From Fidelibacterota bacterium (GTDB lineage Bacteria > Marinisomatota > Marinisomatia > Marinisomatales > TCS55): a stretch of 37,243 nt of DNA. Shown here one piece after another: positions 7,501-18,831 of the stretch. The translations under genes and the position numbers were made by a program. The stretch's first letter is position 1. Each line of letters opens with the position of its first letter. A model generated the notes under the pieces. It had not been told where the DNA came from. It was given only the letters and a program-made list of their open reading frames with translations, and ran no database searches. The DNA lies in NCBI GenBank assembly GCA_004124535.1, contig SCKQ01000021.1, positions 1 to 37,243 of the forward strand, in the 5' to 3' direction.

Positions 7501-8469
7501 TTAATAATCTGGGTCCATTCCTACCCAGACATAGTCATCGATAACCCGCGTTTTAAAAACATCCATCGGAGTCTGTTCTATATTTAAAATCTCTTTGGCT
7601 TGGGAATCTATTTTAGCGAAAAATCTCATCTTGCCATCATTAATCCAAGCTCTTATTTCACCCGTTTTATAGCAAAAACCGCTTTTGTGCCAACGGCATG
7701 TAATTGTTTCGTTTTCCAAATCTATATCACTGCCCTTGAGGCTTAGTAACATGTGGGGACAGCGATCATTTATAGCAAAAAACTTTTCATTGCATTTTAT
7801 AACCAGGATATTGTCCCGCTTCACCCCTAAAATTTGTTGAGGTTCATCTTCAAAGCTGGCAGTGGATGTAAACTTCCTCCAAATAATACTATTTGCAGTG
7901 AATTCATCTTTCTCGGCTTTTTCTACTACCGCTGTAATGTCTTCGATTTCATATAGAGTTACCCGGTCCTCGATACCAGGTAAATTAGTGCGAACAAAAT
8001 CTTTAACTTTTAATACATCCTTTATCTCGTCGTGAGTTTCTTCGGAGATCAGGACCCGGGATCTGAATTGTTTGTTTGCAGATTCCACACGGCTTGCAAA
8101 GTTTACAGCTTCGCCAATAGCAGTTAATCTCTTGGATTTACCTGCGCCAACATCTCCAACGACAACATCACCAAAATGGACACCAATGCCGATATCAAAT
8201 GATTCGCCGTACATGGTTTTAAGGTAAGGTTTCATATCATCAATTTCATCGCACATATCCAAGGCAGATTGCACTGCGGCTAAGGCAGGATCAGGCTCAT
8301 CATTAATCCCAAACAGAACCATTAAGCCATCGCCGATATAATTGTCAATTCGACCACCATAGGATTCAGCAATGGCAACCATCCTGTTAAAATAACGATT
8401 GAGAATAAAAACAACGTCATAAGGTGTTATTTTTTCAGAAATAGAAGTAAACTCCCGAATGTCCCTGAA
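7501..8469 (-). CDS. Class III adenylate/guanylate cyclase domain fused to a Rieske domain (C-terminal part of a split gene)
   Basis: The frame is open from 8469, directly after the ferredoxin stop, and begins FRDIREFTSISE, the start of a class III nucleotide cyclase domain with the first metal Asp. The first ATG is at 8382, but starting there would drop that Asp. From the ATG, the second metal Asp is D18 (YIGDGLM), and the transition-state Asn/Arg are N94 and R98 (GEAVNFASR). A C-terminal Rieske domain follows with C208-x-H210 (CPH) and C229-x2-H232 (CRWH), all four cluster ligands present. The expected role is cyclic nucleotide synthesis tuned by redox state; this is inferred from domains. 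Without readthrough or reversal of the TAA at 8470-8472 the cyclase is probably dead. Confidence 0.8.
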   Translation of the reverse strand, partial: FRDIREFTSISEKITPYDVVFILNRYFNRMVAIAESYGGRIDNYIGDGLMVLFGINDEPDPALAAVQSALDMCDEIDDMKPYLKTMYGESFDIGIGVHFGDVVVGDVGAGKSKRLTAIGEAVNFASRVESANKQFRSRVLISEETHDEIKDVLKVKDFVRTNLPGIEDRVTLYEIEDITAVVEKAEKDEFTANSIIWRKFTSTASFEDEPQQILGVKRDNILVIKCNEKFFAINDRCPHMLLSLKGSDIDLENETITCRWHKSGFCYKTGEIRAWINDGKMRFFAKIDSQAKEILNIEQTPMDVFKTRVIDDYVWVGMDPDY

Positions 8470-8838
8470 TTAAATTGCAATCTTATTAGTCACATCCAAA
8501 CGGCCCAGGTCCCTGCCGTCTAGAGTGGAAGTCATTTCAATATCTTCCTTATTCAGGACAAGCCTGCGAATGGTCATGTCACCGTGAATATTAGTCTGGC
8601 AAGCCAATCTGAACTCTTCCGTGGAATGAATTTTTTGTTTGAGAATCTCCTCCTTTTCCGTAATGGATGAGCAATGATCTAAACCCTCCAAGACCAATAC
8701 CCGGCAGGTGGTACATTTACCCTCCCCGCCACAGGCATGGGCATGGGCAATGTTATTATCGAGCGTGGTGTCCAGAATCAAGTCGCCGTCCCGTGCTTCC
8801 AGGGTTTTATTATCAGGCAATATTGTGAGTTTTGGCAT
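8470..8838 (-). CDS. 2Fe-2S ferredoxin domain protein (N-terminal part of a split ferredoxin-cyclase gene)
   Basis: The frame gives 122 residues with a 2Fe-2S site: C36, C42, C45 and C80, giving the spacing CX5CX2C...C (HACGGEGKCTTC ... ACQ). An AAGGAA SD precedes the ATG. The protein ends NKIAI then TAA, and the very next in-frame codons are FRDIREFTS of the cyclase. In ferredoxin-linked class III cyclases this junction usually reads like AIL-F-x-DIR-x-FT, so TAA most simply derives from TTA (Leu) by one base change. As it stands, the free ferredoxin could still fold. The interruption may be a true nonsense mutation, a sequencing error or a stop that is read through. Confidence 0.85.
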   Translation of the reverse strand: MPKLTILPDNKTLEARDGDLILDTTLDNNIAHAHACGGEGKCTTCRVLVLEGLDHCSSITEKEEILKQKIHSTEEFRLACQTNIHGDMTIRRLVLNKEDIEMTSTLDGRDLGRLDVTNKIAI

Positions 8839-8936
8839 AAAAAGTTCCTTTTATAAATTAATCAGTTTCGAAAACCATTGAATCCTGCTTAAATGATTTG
8901 AATTTTAAAACATTCCCGCTGGGCGAAGTTTGATAA

Positions 8937-9010
8937 AATTGGTGTGATGCGGTTGATCATATCTAAATCTACCCATCATCCCACAAACAAAAAACCCCGT
9001 TACTGGGTGC
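8937..9010 (-). repeat. Solo 5'-end module repeat, copy 3
   Basis: The region matches 2554-2631, including the C/G hairpin remnant, the T tract and GTTTGTGGGA, and continues into an orphan gene start at ATG 8960 (MINRITPIL, then SNFAQRE). No gene body follows: the frame dies in the spacer before the ferredoxin gene's leader. It appears to be a stranded copy of a secreted-gene beginning. Confidence 0.55.
8985..9008 (-). terminator. Degenerate terminator after methyltransferase gene
   Basis: The minus strand reads ACCCAGTAACGGGGT followed by six T. The stem is imperfect compared with its relative at 2604-2631 because the GCCCCGCC arm has changed. It lies about 40 nt past the methyltransferase stop. 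Confidence 0.4.
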
Positions 9011-9044
9011 GTCTAGGTTTAAAACATATAGAAAAAAAGATATC

Positions 9045-9683
9045 CTATTTCGTAAAAATTGCCACTTGCCAGAAAAAGGTTGTGGCATAATAATTGCGTT
9101 TCAATCCATTCCTAAAAATTATCTCTTCCACTTTTTTAGTAGGATGAATGAATACTCGAAAAGAACTGCCCTTTATTATGGGATAAAAGTTCACAAATAG
9201 AAAAGCTAATTTTGTCCACCAAACGTCACGAGGATAAATAACAGCGTATATTTTTCGAGCAAGTTTGGAAGACAATATCACCAACTCAGACATATCATCA
9301 TAACAACAAATAACCTTGTCCAGGGTTACGATATCAGCCGTGTCTACATCTGATGCAGTTGTGGTAAAATCACCATGCTTAAAATCTATCCTTTCAGCTA
9401 AATCATTTTGGAGTATCTCCTCCTTAGCTAAATCAATATATGCTGATGATGCTTCAATACTCGTTCCGTTTGAAGCTCCTGCTTTGATTAAATCATACTG
9501 GATTGCTCCAATTCCCCCGCCAATATCCAAAAAGTCTAGTCCCTGCACACCTTCCTTATGTATAGCATCCAGCAGCATGGCAGTGGTTTTGCTTGGTCCT
9601 TTCTTAAGGTAACGTTTTAGTTCACGCTTGGCAGTTTTTTTGTCAAACATATTTTCAATACCCTGACATTGACAACAACCCAT
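9045..9683 (-). CDS. Class I SAM-dependent methyltransferase
   Basis: This 212-residue protein carries a clear SAM-binding motif I, LDFLDIGGGIGA (about 49-60), and an acidic end of strand 2 in SIEASSAYIDLA. The later motif DIVTLDKVICCYDD places the catalytic-side loop. A Cys-rich start (MGCCQCQGIENMFD) could bind a metal or be a structural feature; it is unusual for a methyltransferase. The substrate is unknown. A weak resemblance to the Mg-protoporphyrin O-methyltransferase/UbiG type fold is general, not specific. An AAGGG SD lies about 10 nt before the ATG. The gene follows lacZ with a gap of about 30 nt on the same strand, so co-transcription is likely. Confidence 0.82.
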   Translation of the reverse strand: MGCCQCQGIENMFDKKTAKRELKRYLKKGPSKTTAMLLDAIHKEGVQGLDFLDIGGGIGAIQYDLIKAGASNGTSIEASSAYIDLAKEEILQNDLAERIDFKHGDFTTTASDVDTADIVTLDKVICCYDDMSELVILSSKLARKIYAVIYPRDVWWTKLAFLFVNFYPIIKGSSFRVFIHPTKKVEEIIFRNGLKRNYYATTFFWQVAIFTK

Positions 9684-9714
9684 GATTAAATGCCCTTCAT
9701 TTCAATTATAATTT

Positions 9715-13118
<3,404 letters not shown>

Positions 13119-13332
13119 TTAATTGATCTGGCCACTTTTTCAGGTCTTCATTTTGCATTTTTTCCAAGAAATTCCAAGCTTGATTTTCTGTAATAGAAAT
13201 GTATTTATTAGCAGGGAATAATTGCTTTCTGTATGCAGCCATGGTGACCGTGATACATGAGCGCATACAGACCAAATAAATTACAGCCAGTAATTCATCA
13301 GTACGAAAATTTTTGGCAGTGAATTAAATACC
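13119..13332 (-). pseudogene. Unassigned peptide-like remnant upstream of the aminotransferase scar
   Basis: One minus-strand frame stays open from an upstream TAA and reads FTAKNFRTDELLAVIYL, later ANKYISITENQAWNFLEKM and DLKKWPDQLMEYVE. In the neighbouring frame LYALMYHGHHGCIQKAIIP is also protein-like, suggesting a one-base indel near 13210-13216. I cannot name the family. It probably represents the other side of the deletion that removed most of the class III aminotransferase. Confidence 0.3.
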
Positions 13333-13338
13333 GGCACG

Positions 13339-14169
13339 TTATTTTTGAAAGAGCAGTAAGCGGTATGTTTTGTATTTGATAAAATTCGACCCGGTTAGCT
13401 GACCGGTGAAATACACCCGGTTGATTTTTACAAGGCGCTTTTCATATTTCCAATTCAAAAAACCGGTAAGCTTTGGATAGTTGCTTTCTAAATATTCGCC
13501 GGACATGGTTTTAATGGGATCAAGAACTTCAGTGACAAATTTATCCAACAGGTCATTTGTTGGCGCTGTTTCTTCCGTAATATCAATATCCATCTTTTTG
13601 GTGAGTGCTACTGCATTAATCTTTTCTTCAAACTTGGTCCATTTATGTCCACCACCTAATGGACTTTTACCCGGTACATTTTTACTAAAAAAATCACAAA
13701 TAAACAAGTGGCCGCCATGGGGCAGCATATCCACAATCTTATCAATAGATAAGCCCAGTTTTACATATTGAAAACTCTCGCTGAATAGTATCATATCGTA
13801 GGATTTATCAGTATCTAAATCCTCAAATCCACAGACATGCACTGTGGAACGATCACCTAATTTCTTACGAATATTCTCTGCAAGGAACTCGCTGGGAAGC
13901 ACACAATCCACTTCATATCCAAGCTCAAGTAATTTTTTTGCTAAATTTCCCGAACCGCTGCCTACATCTAAAATCGATCTCACCCTTTCTGGTATATTAT
14001 CTATGATCAATTGGGAATGGCGTAACTGTGCTTCGGCAAAATTTTGAGCGGTGGCTGTTTTATCATTGGGCCAGTAGCCGTAGTGGAGATCTTCAGTGTC
14101 CATAAAAAAACGGCCGATCAATAGTCCGATATCCAGGCCGACTGCTTTTGAGTCAATCTTTTTAGCCAT
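13339..14169 (-). CDS. SAM-dependent methyltransferase
   Basis: A 276-residue class I methyltransferase with motif I VRSILDVGSGSGNLAKK (D68), an acidic strand-2 position replaced by the VDCVLPSE segment, and a post-motif block PHGGHLFICDFFSK. The N-terminal HYGYWPNDKTATAQNFAEAQ resembles the substrate-side region of small-molecule C/N/O-methyltransferases such as the tocopherol/sarcosine group, which is a weak hint only. Its ATG follows the sulfotransferase-like gene's TGA by 3 nt, and that gene's last codons carry the SD-like AAAGGA. It is therefore the fourth member of the amine oxidase operon. The substrate is unknown; a metabolite made by the upstream aminotransferase is a reasonable guess. 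Confidence 0.84.
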   Translation of the reverse strand: MAKKIDSKAVGLDIGLLIGRFFMDTEDLHYGYWPNDKTATAQNFAEAQLRHSQLIIDNIPERVRSILDVGSGSGNLAKKLLELGYEVDCVLPSEFLAENIRKKLGDRSTVHVCGFEDLDTDKSYDMILFSESFQYVKLGLSIDKIVDMLPHGGHLFICDFFSKNVPGKSPLGGGHKWTKFEEKINAVALTKKMDIDITEETAPTNDLLDKFVTEVLDPIKTMSGEYLESNYPKLTGFLNWKYEKRLVKINRVYFTGQLTGSNFIKYKTYRLLLFQK

Positions 14170-14172
14170 GAA

Positions 14173-14898
14173 TCAATAAATCCTTTTGCGATGGAGAGTG
14201 TCATAATATACGAGACATTCCTCATAAATCGCTTCTTGTTCAGAAGACAATTCTTCCGTTGGCTGCATATAAGGTTGGAAGCATGTTGATGCTTCCACAG
14301 AACTGTACCAGTATTTTGCCCACACACCATCTGTATCCCGCGGTCCTGCGGGCCACGATAACATTTCATCCATGAATGGTATTCCTACTGCTTCACAGAA
14401 TTTCTGCAAAATATCTATTGGATCATGCAATACATCTCTGGCATCAATGATAACAGGATCTTCGCCGATCTCTTCTGTTATTTTACGATATAATTCTACC
14501 TGCTGAGGAAAGCCCAAAAGCTCTGAACGGTTCACCTCATATTTTTTACTATAGGATAAAATAACTTCTTTTGGATCGCGAATGAGGAAGCAATTTGTTA
14601 ATTGACCGATCCATGAAAGATCCACTCCCGGCAGATTATGCTGAGCCATATGTTTTTGATACCATATTGACGCTTCTTCAGGGATAAATCCGGTGATGTA
14701 ATCCACCACTTTATCCCAACCACATTCCATGGATCGCAAAACCTCTTTTTTACCGGGATGGTCTATATCCGTATTATTTAAATAATATCCGTAAAAAGGT
14801 TCATCGGATACGAAAGTATCCGGGCGATTCTCAAAAGAACGCATCATGGCCGTAGATATATTCCGCGGACCGGACCACATGGCAATGTGTTTAGTCAC
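14173..14898 (-). CDS. Sulfotransferase-like P-loop protein, adjacent to class IV aminotransferase
   Basis: The 241-residue protein starts MWSGPRNISTAMMRSF, a sulfotransferase-like 5'-phosphosulfate-binding loop. It has the matching 3'-phosphate segment LIRDPKEVILSYSKK at about 115-130. Such proteins transfer sulfate from PAPS or, in some relatives, act on other phosphoryl donors. The start codon here is GTG at 14898, overlapping the aminotransferase stop by 8 nt; the in-frame ATG at 14880 is an alternative that would remove only six residues before MWSG. As I recall, plant branched-chain-aminotransferase-like proteins carry this domain fused ahead of a class IV aminotransferase, which fits this gene pair. 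The substrate is unknown. Confidence 0.78.
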   Translation of the reverse strand: MTKHIAMWSGPRNISTAMMRSFENRPDTFVSDEPFYGYYLNNTDIDHPGKKEVLRSMECGWDKVVDYITGFIPEEASIWYQKHMAQHNLPGVDLSWIGQLTNCFLIRDPKEVILSYSKKYEVNRSELLGFPQQVELYRKITEEIGEDPVIIDARDVLHDPIDILQKFCEAVGIPFMDEMLSWPAGPRDTDGVWAKYWYSSVEASTCFQPYMQPTEELSSEQEAIYEECLVYYDTLHRKRIY

Positions 14899-15805
14899 TG
14901 GGTGGGTATAATGTATCGATGTCTTTTTTATAAATGTTTTGGAGCCGCTTTGTTAATTCCCCTCTTTTACCGCCGGAGATCTCATGTCCATCAATTTCCA
15001 CCACAGGAATCACTCCGGCAAAAGTGCCGGTTACAAATGCTTCATGTGCAGTATGGCAATCTTCCACATGGAAATTTCGTTCAAAGACAGGAATATCATT
15101 TTCCTTACACAAGCGAATGATGCTACCGCGGGTGACGCCATTCAAACAATATTCTCCGGTGGACGTCCACACTTCGCCTTGGCGTACGACGAAAAAGTTA
15201 GTTGAATTGCATGTGGACACGTAGCCATTCACATCCAGCATCAATCCTTCGTCAAATCCCAACCGATCTGCTTCAATGCAGGCCACAATGCAGTTCAATT
15301 TGCTTAAGGTATTCCATTTTGGATCCTGTGTTTTTGACGTTCCCCTGCGGATGCTTACTGTTCCCAAACTTATCCCTGTCTTTTTCACGTCCTCACTGGC
15401 TTTCTTGTATTCGGGGATAACCACAATGGTAGGTCCGCTCACATTCACTTTGGGATGCTGATAGGGTGTTTTTTTCATTCCGCGGGAGACGATGAAGCGG
15501 AGATGAATATCCGATTCCATGTTATTGGCTGCCAAAGTAGAGATGATTATTTCTTCCAATTCTTCCTCTGTTTTACCAATATCCATTCCGATGGCTGCAG
15601 CACTTGCGAAGAGTCGCTTAAAATGCTCATTTTTATGGACCAGGTGTCCGTTATGATAGCGAATTCCTTCCCACACACCATCGCCCAGTAAAAAGCCACT
15701 GTCAAAGACCGACACTTTAGCTTCGCTGCGTAGCACGATCTCCCCATTGACATAAATAAGGATATTTTCGTTGCGCTTATCTGCTTCGTATTCGTGGGTA
15801 CCCAT
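14891..15805 (-). CDS. Fold-type IV PLP aminotransferase (BCAT/D-amino-acid transaminase family)
   Basis: The 304-residue enzyme shows the class IV layout: IYVNGEIVLRSEAKVSVFDSGF at the start, VWEGIRYHNG, the R in LRFIVSRG, the PLP lysine K169 in WNTLSKLNC, and a C-terminal FVTGTFAGVIPVVEIDG block. It should transfer amino groups between an amino acid and a 2-oxo acid. The usual Glu that binds the PLP ring nitrogen (VTEG or ISEG) is Thr198 here (GYVSTCNSTNFF), an odd substitution. It starts at ATG 15805, sharing one base with the amine oxidase stop (TAATG), and runs 8 nt into the sulfotransferase-like gene. Exact substrate (branched-chain, D-amino or amine) cannot be told. Confidence 0.86.
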   Translation of the reverse strand: MGTHEYEADKRNENILIYVNGEIVLRSEAKVSVFDSGFLLGDGVWEGIRYHNGHLVHKNEHFKRLFASAAAIGMDIGKTEEELEEIIISTLAANNMESDIHLRFIVSRGMKKTPYQHPKVNVSGPTIVVIPEYKKASEDVKKTGISLGTVSIRRGTSKTQDPKWNTLSKLNCIVACIEADRLGFDEGLMLDVNGYVSTCNSTNFFVVRQGEVWTSTGEYCLNGVTRGSIIRLCKENDIPVFERNFHVEDCHTAHEAFVTGTFAGVIPVVEIDGHEISGGKRGELTKRLQNIYKKDIDTLYPPSD

Positions 15806-17256
15806 TAACCTTCAATAATCTCCCTGCTGGCGCGCACACCGGACTCAATGGCGCCATTCATGGATGAATGAAATTCAGAGGTATGTTCACCGGCGAAATG
15901 CACTTTTCCTTCAGGCTTGCTCAAGATATCTATAAAATCCCACTGGCCGGGGCTCAAATATGTATAGCTGCCCTGCATCCAGGGATCCTCATTCCAGTAT
16001 TTGGAAATTCCAGATTCCCAAACATGCGGAGTTTCCGACCATAATTCCGTGGCTGTTTCTTTGGCCACACGCAAGCGCTGTTTCTGACTCATTTTTCCAA
16101 GTTTTGCTGCTGAAGAACCGGACGTAAAGGATAACAGAATTCCCCGGGGGCCTGGTTGATCAATGGAAAAATGATAAACACGGCGTAAAGGTGTATCGGT
16201 AAAAACGCGCTGGCCTACACTGCCCTGTTCATCCCAGATACGCCGTTTGAACTGCATGGCAATCTTCATGACCTCTCCATAGGACTGCTTGCGGATACAG
16301 TGCATCTTTTCATCAGAAAAATAAGGTGTAATCTTTGTTTTCCGCAGGATGGTCAACGGCATGGCCACCACACAGCGATCCGCTGAAATGGATGCCAACT
16401 TTCCGCTTTCTTCAAATGTGACTTCTACACCTGACTTACTGTGGCTTATCTTTTTCACTGGACAGTTATATTTCAAATTTGCTGCTATTTCCTTGGCAAA
16501 GCGCTTTGGTAATTGATCATTGCCGCCGAAGATCCGTCCTTCCACTGTATTCTCGCTGAAAGCTGATGCATAGAAATGACCGAAAACCATATTCAACGCA
16601 GACATTTGATCAGGGGTGCAGGTACTTTCTGTTGCATTCGTATACTTATATAGATCAATGATGTCTCGCGGTGCACCCTCTTTCCTTAAAAGCTGGGCAA
16701 CGCTCATGTTGTCAAGATCCAGGACATCCTCTGGTATATTCTTGGGATCCTTGATCTTTTCCACCCAATGACGGACATATTCAAATTCCTGGCCGAATAG
16801 CTTTCCGCCAACCGTCCCTTTATAAGGCAACATTTGTTTCATGGCCTTGAAATCAGCCATGTTATATTTCTTGCCGCGTACGTAAATACCGTCATATTGC
16901 TTTGCCGGCAGTATATCCAGACCAAATTCTTTACAATATTTGCGGGCATATTCATCACTGGAATCCACATATTCGGCACCCATTTCGGCGTATAAATTAT
17001 CGGCAAAGGGATCGCGATAGGTCCGCACCCTGCCTCCGGGACGGGAACGGGCTTCCAGAACAGTAATATCGATGCCGGCATTCTGCAATTCATAGGCACA
17101 GGAAACACCGCCAAGGCCAGCGCCAATAATAATCACTTTTTCAGCAGAACTGTTATCAGTGATATTTAATAATGAACGCGCCGGTGTTATCGCCATTCCT
17201 GCCGCAGCAGCGGTACCGGCACGTAAAAATTGTCTTCGTGAGATCTTGTTTCCCAT
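15805..17256 (-). CDS. Tat-exported flavin amine oxidase
   Basis: A 483-residue FAD-dependent amine oxidase (monoamine/L-amino-acid oxidase type). A twin-arginine signal SRRQFLRAG (6-14) followed by a hydrophobic AAAAGMA stretch predicts export of the folded, cofactor-loaded enzyme to the periplasm. The FAD dinucleotide loop is IIIGAGLGGVSCAYEL (43-58), followed by EARSRPGGRVRT. The C-terminal flavin-binding block HFAGEHTSEFHSSMNGAIESG is intact. It would oxidise an amine or amino acid to imine with O2 or a quinone. It heads the operon with the aminotransferase, sulfotransferase-like and methyltransferase genes, so it likely acts on amine-derived metabolites. An AGGTCC SD sits 6 nt before the ATG. 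Substrate not determinable. Confidence 0.9.
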   Translation of the reverse strand: MGNKISRRQFLRAGTAAAAGMAITPARSLLNITDNSSAEKVIIIGAGLGGVSCAYELQNAGIDITVLEARSRPGGRVRTYRDPFADNLYAEMGAEYVDSSDEYARKYCKEFGLDILPAKQYDGIYVRGKKYNMADFKAMKQMLPYKGTVGGKLFGQEFEYVRHWVEKIKDPKNIPEDVLDLDNMSVAQLLRKEGAPRDIIDLYKYTNATESTCTPDQMSALNMVFGHFYASAFSENTVEGRIFGGNDQLPKRFAKEIAANLKYNCPVKKISHSKSGVEVTFEESGKLASISADRCVVAMPLTILRKTKITPYFSDEKMHCIRKQSYGEVMKIAMQFKRRIWDEQGSVGQRVFTDTPLRRVYHFSIDQPGPRGILLSFTSGSSAAKLGKMSQKQRLRVAKETATELWSETPHVWESGISKYWNEDPWMQGSYTYLSPGQWDFIDILSKPEGKVHFAGEHTSEFHSSMNGAIESGVRASREIIEG

Positions 17257-17313
17257 AATTGGACCTGCTTATTGGAATAGTTAAGGTCAATTCTACAAAA
17301 CATTCATCTTACA

Positions 17314-18831
17314 ATGCACATTTTTACCATGGGCTATGTAGATTTTTCCATGGAAATGCCCCTTTTTCAGCACTTCGAAAATGAATGGATCACTTTTGGT
17401 GTTTTTTTTGTGTTCATATTCTTTTTGATAGGTATAGCCGAATTCGTACGCTCAAAGTTAAAATGGGGCCCGGAGGCCAGCCGTAAGATGGTCCATGTTA
17501 TCGTGGGGATCATGGTTGCCTGCTGTCCCCTCATATTCAGATCGAATATTCAGCCTATTACGCTGGCGGCCATTTTCATTGTGGTGAATGCTACTGCATT
17601 GAACATTGATGCATTCAAGGGTATGCATGATACAAAACGAAAAACTTTTGGGACTGTTTATTTTCCCATCGCTTTTTTGATCTTGGCAGCATTCTTTTGG
17701 GAAAAGCCCATTACCCTGATCCTGTCCATGCTGGTCATGACATTTTCTGATACCCTGGCATCCTTCGTTGGCGAACACGAAAAGAAACCACTGAAATTTA
17801 GATTGTGGGTAGATGAAAAGTCCCTCCAGGGCAGCGCAGCCATGTTCCTCTCCACTACGCTGATCATTTATGTGGGCACAGACTTTTTTGCCTGGTTCTT
17901 TGATGCTGCGTTTTTTCTGCCTTTGGAAGTGTTGATTGGCTGCGCAGCGTTTACAGGAATGGCGGCGACCTTGGCCGAAGCCGCTAGCAATAAAGGGTCT
18001 GACAACTTTTCGGTGCCAATAGTGACAGCCATTGCCTACGAGACTTATCTCATCAACTACAGCCACGGATCTTTACCCGCATTATTAACCTGGACTTTGG
18101 GTTCGGCAGTGATCTTTTATGCTGCTTACAAAGTACGCTCCCTGAATGGTGGAGGAGCAGTTGCAGCATTTATTATGGGAATATTCATCTTTGGCACTGG
18201 AGGATTCCAATGGATCACCCCTATCCTGGCTTTTTTCATTTTATCATCCCTACTATCAAAATTGGGGAAAAAGTCCGCTGAAACCACGCAAAAGAGCTCG
18301 AATAGGGATGTGCTGCAGGTATTAGCCAACGGCGGAATACCCATGATCATTGCCATTGTGAATTTTTTTCAGCCTTTTGACCTGGCTTATATAATGTTCT
18401 TGGGCGCTATCGCTGCTGCCACAGCAGACACCTGGGCAACAGAGATCGGCTTTTTCAGCAAAAAGGATCCTCGTCATATTTTGAATTTTAAAACAGTAAT
18501 AAAAGGCACTTCCGGCGGGGTGACACTTTTAGGTTTTGTTGGATCTGCTTTAGGAGCTGGAACTATTGCTTTAATTGGAATGAATTGGCTAAATGATTTT
18601 CCAATTCACTGGATAGTATTAGCAGGATTTGTCGGGAGCTTTGTAGACTCCATTCTCGGCGGAAGTATTCAAGCCAAGTTCACCTGTTCAGCCTGCGGTA
18701 AAGAAACTGAAAAAAGAATACACTGCCAAATGCATACCAGCCACGCAAAAGGTTTCAAGTGGCTGGATAATGACGGGGTAAATTTTGTGAATACGATCGT
18801 GGGTGTATTGATCGTATGCATGTTATTTTAA
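17314..18831 (+). CDS. Fused prenol kinase and prenyl-phosphate kinase (VTE5-like + DUF92/VTE6-like)
   Basis: A 505-residue membrane protein, the only large plus-strand gene here. The N-terminal half is a dolichol/phytol kinase type CTP-dependent kinase: RKMVHVIVGI (57-66), SDTLASFVGE (145-154), EKSLQGSAA (168-176) and AEAASNKGSDNFSVP (221-235). The C-terminal half, from about RSLNGGGAVAAFIMGI (275), is a DUF92/TMEM19 domain: AAATADTWATEIGFFS, KGTSGGVTLLGFVGSALGA, GSFVDSILGGSIQAK, a CSACGKE cluster and a final LDNDGVNFVNTIVG. Plant VTE5 and VTE6 perform the same two steps separately, phytol to phytyl phosphate to phytyl diphosphate. The fusion suggests salvage of a prenol, perhaps for quinones; the specific alcohol is unknown. 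Several Met codons are possible starts (17314, 17329, 17350); none has a clear SD. Confidence 0.85.
   Translation: MHIFTMGYVDFSMEMPLFQHFENEWITFGVFFVFIFFLIGIAEFVRSKLKWGPEASRKMVHVIVGIMVACCPLIFRSNIQPITLAAIFIVVNATALNIDAFKGMHDTKRKTFGTVYFPIAFLILAAFFWEKPITLILSMLVMTFSDTLASFVGEHEKKPLKFRLWVDEKSLQGSAAMFLSTTLIIYVGTDFFAWFFDAAFFLPLEVLIGCAAFTGMAATLAEAASNKGSDNFSVPIVTAIAYETYLINYSHGSLPALLTWTLGSAVIFYAAYKVRSLNGGGAVAAFIMGIFIFGTGGFQWITPILAFFILSSLLSKLGKKSAETTQKSSNRDVLQVLANGGIPMIIAIVNFFQPFDLAYIMFLGAIAAATADTWATEIGFFSKKDPRHILNFKTVIKGTSGGVTLLGFVGSALGAGTIALIGMNWLNDFPIHWIVLAGFVGSFVDSILGGSIQAKFTCSACGKETEKRIHCQMHTSHAKGFKWLDNDGVNFVNTIVGVLIVCMLF

Noticed and set aside
17458..18066. 202-aa minus-strand ORF opposite the prenol kinase gene
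   Set aside because: The plus-strand frame has clear membrane segments and family motifs; the antisense frame is Cys/His/Gln-rich shadow sequence.
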